A stretch of DNA of 27,310 bases from Zygophlyctis sp. KS116. Its lineage: Eukaryota > Chytridiomycota. Shown piece after piece: positions 20,712-27,310 of the stretch (position 1 is the stretch's first letter; the number at the start of each line of letters is the position of its first letter). The notes below the pieces were generated by a model, which searched no databases, had not been told where the DNA came from, and was given only the letters and a program-made list of their open reading frames with translations. Made by a program: the position numbers and the translations under genes. Location: assembly GCA_054661495.1 (NCBI GenBank), contig BAAFSQ010000133.1, positions 1-27,310 on the forward strand. Reading direction: 5' to 3'.

Positions 20712-23010
20712 CTCCCCTTCACTCACGGTAAAGATTAAAGCTTATAAAGCACTAATGCAGAAGACTTGCCCGGAATGACTTTGAGCTGATTTTAACTTTG
20801 GGAACTAATAAAAGGCGCTAAATGATTAGCATTTACTGGGTGAGGTTCCAATTGTCCATTTAGTTTCTTTAAAATATATGAATCATGAGGTCCTGCACTT
20901 TCAATGATAAAGGGACCTTCCCAACGAGGAGCTAACTTTGGGATCATCTGATTATGGAGTCTTTTTCGAATTCTTTTCACAAATTGTCCGGGAGTAAATC
21001 TGTCGGCAATAGTCTGGTGAGTTCGGTCGTGAATCTTCTGAATTTCGAAAATTAAACAGTCGAGGTGGGTCGATATGCTGGGGAGAAAAATAACTAGCTC
21101 TGTCAGTGATTATGCGGGCAGGGACACCAAAACATAGCTGATGCAAAATTCTTGACATGCAAAAAACTTAACCCTGACCCTGAATCTCTATAAGAAAATG
21201 CAGAAGCGACAGAAAATCGATCGGTCAACAGCAATCAATATCTGGCTATTTCCCATAGCTGTTGCGGGCAAATCTTGAATAAAATCGATATGCCAAGTAT
21301 GAAAGAGCACCCCAGGATCAGGCAATGGGGTCTAGGATACGGTCTTGGCTTAGTGGAGGTATTATTCAGTTGGCAAACAGAACATGACTTACTATAGCGC
21401 TCATAGTCTAGCGGATTCCAGGCCACCAGAAACGAATCAGTAATGAAGAAAATGTGGCTCTTTAGAAGTGACCCAAACTTTCGTGCGTCTGTTTCATTAT
21501 TTCTTGCGGTGTTCGTGATATAAGTACGGTACAGCCACAATTTGAGAGTTGCATTTTACTTTACGAAAGAGCTGTCCATGTTTAACATAAAATGAATCTT
21601 GCTCTTTGTGAATGCGGCTTTAAAATTGTTTTGGTAAATAAGTAGGGTTTGTTTTAGATGTCAGGAACCCATAAATAAAAATGGGCCATATTTGATAGTA
21701 AGTAGAAGCAGGATCCGACAATGCTTCTTGTATTTAAGTGGTTTAGGGTGCTTGTCCTTTCCAGAGCAGAGACAAACAAACTAGAAGGAAGTAGCTTTGT
21801 TTCTTGTGGAGAAGAATTCAAATAATCTTTCCTGAGAGAAAGAGCGTCAGCTACGACATTCTGAGACTCTGGAAATGGTGAATTTTAAAATCGTAGTCTG
21901 CAAAGAATTGTTGCCAACGTGCCTGTCGTTGGTTGAGTTTTTAAGAGCATTTAAAGTAGGTAAGATTATCGTGATCAGAATAAATAGTTATAGGAATCGC
22001 AGTACCAATCAGCAAATGGCTTTTTTTAGCTCAGTAAGTTTTATCCTTTTTTTAAGGTTTAGGCCTATGTTTTTTTATTGAAAACTACTTTTTATACTAT
22101 CAAGCTATTAATAGAATCCTTTTTATGCCTTTTCACTTCACGATCTGATCTTCCAAAGTTCACTTCAACACTCCCCCGAACGAACTTTGCAACAAAAATC
22201 TTCTGAATTTTGTAAATTTCGTAACGTCTAATGCCTTGGTGAACATATCGACAATATTTTCATCGGTGCTTCTATACTTCAGCTTTATCGCTTGCATACG
22301 CTCTGATAAATGATAATGTAGCTCCCAAATGTTTCGACCCTTCTCTAATAGATTCTTCTCCAATCTAATGACTGGTCTGCAGCATGAATTTCTGCTTCGC
22401 ACGATGAAGTAGACGATATAGGTTGCTTTTAGCTTTTCCAATGTATCAAATGTCCATTTAAATAAATGCACAATCCTGTTGTAGATATTAATGTGTCATC
22501 ATCTCCTAAATATGAAACATCCACAAAAGCTTCCAATACCATTTCTTGTGGTTCTTTTTCTCTTTTTAAATATTCCAGACCAACATCTCTATTATGGAAT
22601 AAATACCTTAATGTCCTCCGAGCACAATTCCAATGAGCCAAAACCTCAACAACCTTGGTGCAACTAACCATACTTCTCATAGATCAGGATATCATCTATG
22701 TAGATATAAACCCCTCTTCCAATAATATCTGAAAATAGCTGATTCATTACATCCTGAAAACGACCCGGATCATTCTTTAAACCGAAGAGTATCACTTTAC
22801 CGAATTTGGTGATAAATTTTGATAAATCTTCGGATCCTTGAGTCAAACGTAGCAAATTAAATGCGCCCTTTGGATCGATTGTTGAGTATAATGGTTGGAG
22901 CTCTGACTGTCCTCCTAATGATGCTTATACATCCTGAATGTCCGGCAATATGGCTTGGGTAGATACAATGACTTCATTTACTTTCCTGTAGTCTACACAT
23001 AACAAAATTT
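20712..23010 (-). mobile_element. Ty3/gypsy fossil G, interrupted by a copia relic
   Basis: Minus strand. The reverse transcriptase lies at 23010-22690 (LLCVDYRKVNEV, STIDPKGAFNLLRL, FGLKNDPGRFQDVMN, YIYIDDILIY). After the copia relic at 22030-22680, RNase H resumes at about 22020-21800 (IYSDHDNLTYF, RQARWQQFF). Integrase follows at 21600-20792: finger CSVCQLNNTSTK, core FGVPARIITDRASYF, C-terminal LAPRWEGPFIIES. Gag and protease are not seen. Broken, with several breaks besides the interruption. The copia relic must be younger than the Ty3 copy it splits. Confidence 0.8.
22030..22680 (-). mobile_element. Ty1/copia fossil H: RNase H and 3' LTR start
   Basis: Minus strand. Copia-type RNase H lies at 22680-22160 (RRTLRYLFHNRDVGLEYL, FVDVSYLGDDDTLISTTG, HLIHWKS, IKLKYRSTDENIVDMFTK). 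A purine tract (GTTCGGGGGAG, 22171-22181) leads directly into TGTTGAAGTG, a typical copia 3' LTR start at 22170. The LTR presumably runs down to about 22030, where Ty3 sequence resumes. Upstream parts are absent. Broken. Confidence 0.75.
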
Positions 23011-23412
23011 AAAATTCAGATAACTGATTTTTTTATAATTTTTCCAGATCCTTTTATTTTTTCACCCTTTACTATTTATACCAGTCAAATTTTTAATCAC
23101 TTGATACTTCTATATTGTTCCGTTTAGAATTGTGGCTGAACATTATTGGTTGTGCAGGAACAAACCTTAACCGAACCTTTAAAATCTGACACTCCCCTTA
23201 ACATTAATGATATTTTGCAGATATATTAAGGGTCGGAAAATTTATTAAGGTGAGTCCGAGACTTGGTCCAGAGCCAAATATCTCAGGTTTAGGACCACAC
23301 ATAAATACGCCCACACACAGTAATTTAGATAGATATCTGATTCAGAGAAGAATTATCTGATTCAGAAGACTAAAAGAGTAAAAAATCGAAATTCATTTTT
23401 TTATTGTATCGT
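23011..23412. other. Spacer between fossil G and the Crypton
   Basis: No gene recognised. It contains a short imperfect direct repeat (atctgattcag) at about 23336-23366. The right end is the Crypton 3' untranslated region. Cryptons lack terminal inverted repeats, so the element edge cannot be placed. Confidence 0.45.
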
Positions 23413-25871
23413 TCATTTGAGATATTTGAGATTTCTGATGTCATAAATTTTATCGAGCTTGAGTAACTGGAAAATAGAATCACATAGATTTCTGACAGAC
23501 CTATTTCCTCGGATTTCTTCCAGAAAATCAATTGCTCTCCCTTCCTCATAGCCATAATCTTTCTTTTTAATACAAATTTAATTACCGTCTGTTAATTTGC
23601 GAATTGCTTCATAGAGAGGCTTTCGCCGATTAAAAAACCTAGTTTCTGATTCTGATCTACACCAAGAATTCTTCTTTTCTAACAGAGGAGCTAAATATCT
23701 ACTATACTCACACCAAGCAGCTCTAACAGTATTGATTTTTCTGTCCATTGTGAAGTATTCTACACCTCCAAGATTGCTTGTACTATCTTTCCCACAATTA
23801 TCTTGAATAGTATTAGTAGACAGCTGTTGCGTAGATTGAGAAGACGACTGCATTTCATTTCCCAATCTACTCAACTGTTGTCCCATTGAGAATTTTTGCC
23901 TCTCCAGTGCGGCATCTAAATCTTCAGCAAAAGCTTTCATTTTTCTATCATATACCCTTCAATAAAATGGAATATCCTCTGATTTCAGAGAGCTGCTCGG
24001 ATATCACTGGTACCACTCTTTCCAGCTCTAAATTTTCAGGAGTTTTGGCGCTTTCACATTCTTGTAAAAGTTTTTTTTGGTAATCTAAGAATTCTAATGA
24101 TTTGAAGATCCATTCTTGTAAAAGTTTTTTTTGGTAATCTAAGAATTCTAATGATTTGAAGATTGGATTTTGAAAAATTGTGTGAGATTTATACTTTTCC
24201 AAAGTAAGTAATACAGCGGCATCTTGTAGAACTATTAGCCTCATATAATCAATTAATTCAAAGAAATTGTTTCCTATTTTTTTAAATCAAAAAAAGTACC
24301 TGCCAAATCCATAGAAGCATCTGAATTTTTAAATTTCACTTTCTCCCTGATAAAATCAGGAAAAATTAGATTGACCAACGCAGCAGGAGGCTCCACGTTG
24401 GCTCTTGCTACATAATATCTATTTCTTTCTGGACCAAAACTATTAAATTATAATTATACATTTTTTACCCAGCTGAACATCTCACAGCTTGCCATGGAAC
24501 GCAGTGGTTGGCGTACGCTCCATTCCTAGGGCCAGTAGACCAACCACCGTGCTTGTCGACTGAAGAAGCACTGGCACCTTTGTTTTTGAGGCCTGCAGCT
24601 CGTTTTCTGCCTGTTTGAGTTATAACAGAAGTTACAATATCAGGTTCTTTGAACTTTTCTTTTAATTTTTTATGTTGAGTGGTGTAAGTTAATTGTGAAT
24701 TTTCTTTTTCGCCCTCCAAAGCCCATATGTCATACCTAGATATTAGATTTTAAGTACATATATACCATAGAATCTTTTTAGAAAAATCCGGCGTTCTAGA
24801 AGGTGTAAATCGCGCAAAAAAATAGAGCGCGATTGCTCCAAATGGAAATTCTGTCACATCCATGTGTCTATAACTTAATGAACTCCTAATTTTTTATCTT
24901 AACATTCCAGTTTCTTGTATATTTCCAAATTGATTTTTCTACAAATTATGGCTGTATAAAAATTTACCTTGGACTTTCTCCAGACTGTTCGAAATAAATG
25001 GGCACCCTTCGGCCCTTCTGCTGGGAAATATTTAACACCTATATCTGAGATGTATAAATTTCTCAGTTGGTCTCCTCGACTGCATACTCCATAGGACATC
25101 ATGAAATCCGCGCGAAATTTTAAGCCGTCCTACCTTTAAGCTTGTACGCACTTACCTCACAATTCTGATTCCAATACGCATAGCAAACGTCTTTCAATGC
25201 TCCATCTGGAATTTCATCAATCATTGTGCCTTTTTCTCGGTCTTTATGTGATTTATTCTCTATTTCTACCATTTGTTTTTTTTTATTTTTGAGTAATTGC
25301 TTGACTAATTCTGGTCTGCAAGGTGCTGGTCCTGTAGAGCCTGAAAGCTATAATCAAAAAAAATATGGTTACCATATGTAGATTTTTCCAATGATTTACA
25401 ATTGCATTCGCATATTGTTCTAATAAATTGTATCCACATATTTTGAGCTCTGGCGGTGGTGTTGCTACAAGTAATTCTTGTACAGAAATCGAATTAGGTA
25501 AAGCAGGTCGTTGGGCTTCTTCACTCACTTCGATGTTTCCACCATCCGCAGATTTTCTTTTCCTGCCTCTCTGTCTTGGAGGTCTGTTTTGAACTTCCTC
25601 GCTCAAGAATCTATGTATGTTTTGTTTGTTATTTCATTTGGTCTGTCTGGATACTTTACTTTACGCAAGTTCTTTTCTTTTAGTTAAAGTAACATACCAT
25701 AAATTCAACAACTTTTGGGTCATAACATTTTTTATTATTTGATGCAGTATACTGCCGAGTTTGCATATGAGTGGCCATTGCATGCCTTTGTTCTTCTAAT
25801 CTATTGTCAGCAGCTCGTATAAGCATGCCCTGTACTATTATAGTAGCTGTTGGAGATGCTTGAGTTTCCAT
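23413..25871 (-). CDS. Crypton tyrosine recombinase with GCR1_C domain, about 712 aa, 11 mini-introns
   Basis: A Crypton (DNA transposon) recombinase, expected to integrate circular DNA through a tyrosine recombinase. Read from the ATG at 25871 (METQASPTAT) with eleven GT...AG segments of 22-44 nt removed, one frame runs to TGA at 23413-23415; 2459 bases minus 320 leaves 713 codons. N-terminal part: NNKKCYDPKVVEF, then a basic RPPRQRGRKRKS. Recombinase: first Arg in SRGDQLRNL (about residue 225), SKKNQFGNIQ, FPFGAIALYFFARF, TQTGRKRAAG (Arg about 350, with Gln where the family usually has His), KHGGW, and Tyr in GAYANH (about 381), then YYVARANVEPP and LQDAAVLLTL. C-terminal GCR1_C-like domain: TVRAAWCEYSRYL, ETRFFNRRKPLYEAIRKL. 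No inactivating break remains. The second and third exons (25610-25671) are least certain: a 2-base frame change there is an alternative to the 44-nt intron. Confidence 0.85.
23559..23585 (-). other. Crypton intron 11 (27 nt)
   Basis: Starts GTAATT, ends AGAAAG, phase 1 (G|AT). Joins EAIRKLTD to DYGYEEGRAIDFLEE. It extends the protein about 50 residues beyond the unspliced TAA at 23578. Confidence 0.7.
23934..23955 (-). other. Crypton intron 10 (22 nt)
   Basis: Starts GTATAT, ends TGAAAG, phase 1 (G|CT). Joins RGYSILLK to AFAEDLDAAL. It is the shortest of the set and lacks a clear branch motif, but it contains TGA and TAG in frame. Confidence 0.65.
24057..24164 (-). repeat. 54-bp in-frame tandem duplication in the Crypton gene
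   Basis: Two 54-bp units (24057-24110 and 24111-24164) are nearly identical and encode two copies of KSLEFLDYQKKLLQE. The length is a multiple of three, so the frame is kept and 18 residues are added after the recombinase domain. The near identity suggests a recent event. Confidence 0.9.
24274..24299 (-). other. Crypton intron 9 (26 nt)
   Basis: Starts GTACTT, ends AAATAG, phase 1 (G|GA). Joins SDASMDLAG to NNFFELIDYMRL. Confidence 0.8.
24440..24468 (-). other. Crypton intron 8 (29 nt)
   Basis: Starts GTAAAA, ends TAATAG, phase 2 (GG|T). Joins AVRCSAG to FGPERNRYYVARA. The unspliced frame ends in TAA at the donor. Confidence 0.85.
24736..24765 (-). other. Crypton intron 7 (30 nt)
   Basis: Starts GTATAT, has TCTAAT before ATCTAG, phase 2 (TG|G). 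Joins FSKKILW to YDIWALEGEK. Confidence 0.8.
24868..24903 (-). other. Crypton intron 6 (36 nt)
   Basis: Starts GTTAAG (a weaker donor), ends TTATAG, phase 2 (AT|A). Joins IQETG to IHMDVTEFPFGAIAL. Confidence 0.7.
24939..24967 (-). other. Crypton intron 5 (29 nt)
   Basis: Starts GTAAAT, ends TTGTAG, phase 0. Joins WRKSK to KNQFGNIQ, rebuilding the SKxNQxG motif of Crypton recombinases. Confidence 0.8.
25130..25155 (-). other. Crypton intron 4 (26 nt)
   Basis: Starts GTAAGT, ends AGGTAG, phase 0. Joins AYWNQNCE to DGLKFRADFMMSYG just before the first catalytic arginine. Confidence 0.8.
25348..25372 (-). other. Crypton intron 3 (25 nt)
   Basis: Starts GTAACC, ends TTATAG, phase 0. Joins HWKNLHM to LSGSTGPAP, removing a hydrophobic readthrough that ends in stops. 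Confidence 0.75.
25611..25654 (-). other. Crypton intron 2 (44 nt), uncertain
   Basis: Starts GTATCC, ends ACATAG, phase 2 (AA|A). Removal joins NLRKV to KFLSEEVQNR and makes the whole gene a multiple of three. The alternative is a retained exon reading KYPDRPNEITNK with a 2-base frame change near 25615. Confidence 0.45.
25672..25697 (-). other. Crypton intron 1 (26 nt)
   Basis: Starts GTATGT, ends GAAAAG, phase 0, after VVEFM. A 21-nt alternative ends at ACTAAAAG (25677), but then the frame closes quickly. Confidence 0.6.
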
Positions 25872-26000
25872 TTTTTGAGAAGTAGGCGCGTGCTTCAAAA
25901 TTCCCCTAAAACTCTAAAATATTCGAAATAAAATTCTCTTCAATAAAGTTATTCGGGATATTTTTGAATAAGCATGAGGACCGGTCTGAAACCCGCGAGC
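25872..26000. other. Spacer between the Crypton and copia fossil L
   Basis: The 5' flank of the Crypton gene, with no clear promoter motif. The adjoining 25980-26045 is noticeably GC-rich (repeated aacccgcg) compared with the surroundings. Confidence 0.4.
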
Positions 26001-26560
26001 CTAAACCCGCGTAACCTCGGCGAAAAAGCCGCGCTCGGTCCGGACCAAAAAATTTATATTTATAAACTTTTCAAATTGAGAACGTCCAAGTGGCTTTGTC
26101 ATTATATCTGCCACTTGTTCATCTGTAGGAAAATATAGCAGATTGATCATCTTGTCTCGTTTAGCTTCTCTTATAAAATGATATTGAATAGCTATATGCT
26201 TCTGCAACCCTAACCCTAACGCAGACTATATTCTTTCGTGGTCTTTAAATATACCAACATCCTTTTTGGTGCTGGTTTTGTTACATATTTACTCAACAGG
26301 TTAACTGCGTATGTAATTTCAGGTCTAGTCTGTCTAGAAATATATAAAAGGCTTCCAATTAACGATCTAGATGGTACTTCTCCTCTTATAATTAAATCTT
26401 GTGCTAACCCTTCGTGATTCTAGCCTATCTTTGAACAAATTTCCATAGGTTTGTATTTGTCTTTGGCATCATTGACTTTAAATTTTCCTGCCAAGTTTTC
26501 AAAATAATTTTTCTGACTATGATATATATAATTTTCTGTAACCTTTAATTACAATGTAAG
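26001..26560 (-). mobile_element. Ty1/copia fossil L: end of RT and RNase H
   Basis: Minus strand. The end of the copia reverse transcriptase lies at 26530-26240 (PSRSLIGSLLYISRQTRPEI, YAVNLLSKYV), and the end of RNase H at 26207-26001 (KHIAIQYHFIREAKRDKM, PTDEQVADIMTKPLGRSQFE). A CCCTAACCCTAAC tract lies between the two parts. It is a different copia lineage from fossil H, judging by the sequence. Broken and partial. Confidence 0.8.
26205..26220. repeat. Interstitial telomere-like CCCTAA tract
   Basis: The 16 bases caaccctaaccctaac are two perfect CCCTAA units plus flanks, sitting inside copia fossil L. It is in the opposite orientation to the TTAGGG tract at 15468-15500. Confidence 0.65.
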
Positions 26561-26627
26561 ATGTGTGATATCATCTCTTTGAACCAGTGTCAGGAAAATT
26601 ATAATTTCAAATTAATTTTTTTGAATG

Positions 26628-27310
26628 TTACAGGAAAATTAAATCTTCCATTAATTCTGCATAATTTTCAATTTTTTTATCCACTTTAGTAGAAATCGCT
26701 CTTTGTACTGTCATTTGACTCCAAAGATGAGCATTCATCTTTAAGAACATTATTGTCCCAAGGGTTCGTGGCAGCATATTGTTACGTAAATTAGTGAGAT
26801 TCAGCTTCACTTGACTAAAGAACCTTTCTTCAACATTGCTTGTACACGGTATCATTTTAAGATCATAAGTTTCCATCATTTGCTTCTTAACTATTTTCAT
26901 AATAGAGTCAATATAAGAGGCTTTTTCATTTGTAACAGCTAAAATAATGAAACATCTATGATCTTACAATTCATATGAGCAGCACTAACAGTCGCTGGAA
27001 CTTTAAAGCATTTCAAATATTCAACATCAAGATCATTCAATGTTTCTTCTCTAATCGCCTTCACTATAGCTTGATCAAACTCCTTACAGATGACAATATC
27101 AGCAGACGCATCTAGATAGTGCTTAAAATCTTCTCCAAAATCTTGAATCAGCCGGTCAAACATATAACGAACCATACTCAAGTCAATTGCCCCATCCATC
27201 TTCTGAAGCTCCAGTGACACAGATTTAATTTACGACTACTACACCCGATTAATGGTTTTTTCATTAAATGACACAGCTTAATATTGGTAGAGCAGTTATC
27301 TCCAACAAGA
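26628..27310 (-). pseudogene. hAT-family transposase (hAT-2), partial
   Basis: Minus strand, cut by the window edge. From 27310: catalytic region VGDNCSTNIKLCHLMKKP and IGCSSRKLNL, which matches the hAT block with the second catalytic Asp. A jump in frame follows near 27225, then ELQKMDGAIDLSMVRYMFD, YLDASADIVICKEFDQAIV and YLKCFKVPATVSA. After a 29-nt intron (26939-26967) comes the C-terminal dimerisation block CTSNVEERFFSQVKLNLTN and NNMLPRTLGTIMFLKMNAHL, ending at 26628. Full-length relatives carry roughly 80-100 residues between the catalytic block and ELQKM, so an internal deletion near 27225 is likely and the copy is inactive. It differs clearly from hAT-1. Confidence 0.7.
26939..26967 (-). 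other. Mini-intron of hAT-2 (29 nt)
   Basis: Starts GTAAGA, ends TTTTAG, phase 1 (T|CT). Joins VSAAHMN to SVTNEKASYIDSIMK and thus the two open segments of the transposase. Confidence 0.75.

Noticed and set aside
25980-26045. GC-rich patch with repeated aacccgcg considered as a regulatory element or origin
   Set aside because: Most of it is the end of copia fossil L and its flank; no defined motif was found.
1-27310. CRISPR arrays, rRNA, bacterial operons, plasmid origins
   Set aside because: No regularly spaced repeats, rRNA motifs or prokaryotic gene organisation are present; the content is eukaryotic transposons.

Overview
The window is a eukaryotic, AT-rich, transposon-dense stretch in which I recognise no host housekeeping gene, rRNA or tRNA. 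Nearly everything is a relic of Ty3/gypsy LTR elements, two Ty1/copia relics, a LINE, and four DNA transposons: two hAT, one MULE and one Crypton. Short TTAGGG-type telomere-like tracts lie inside the elements. The organism cannot be named from this. The element mix is compatible with a fungus-like or protist genome that uses the standard code, since TAA, TAG and TGA all behave as stops.

Layout: 1-3965 is a minus-strand Ty3 fossil (gag to integrase). 3966-5914 is a compact plus-strand Ty3 element with both short LTRs. 5914-7341 is a Ty3 integrase and LTR relic whose reading frame runs straight into the C-terminus of a hAT transposase (7341-9134, minus). 9134-12440 holds another Ty3 relic and AT-rich filler. 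12442-15460 holds several Ty3 fragments on both strands. 15461-17510 holds an unassigned decayed coding region and a MULE relic with a FLYWCH-like finger. 17834-19255 is a LINE. 19375-23010 holds two Ty3 relics tail to tail, the second interrupted by a copia relic. 23413-25871 is a Crypton. 26001-26560 is a second copia relic. 26628-27310 is a second hAT.

The main result is splicing. In the Crypton, both hATs and possibly the MULE, breaks in the reading frame coincide with very short GT...AG segments, mostly 22 to 36 nt. Removing them restores the frame exactly where the protein family predicts continuity. With eleven such introns (22-44 nt) the Crypton becomes one open gene of about 712 codons, with an N-terminal region, a tyrosine recombinase domain and a C-terminal GCR1_C-type DNA-binding domain. 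In hAT-1 a 26-nt intron splits the BED zinc finger and a 30-nt intron lies just before the VVTDN catalytic motif. The host therefore probably has ultra-short spliceosomal introns, and the Crypton looks intact enough to be a recent or active copy. This is read by eye from frame continuity and motifs; no search or transcript data were available.
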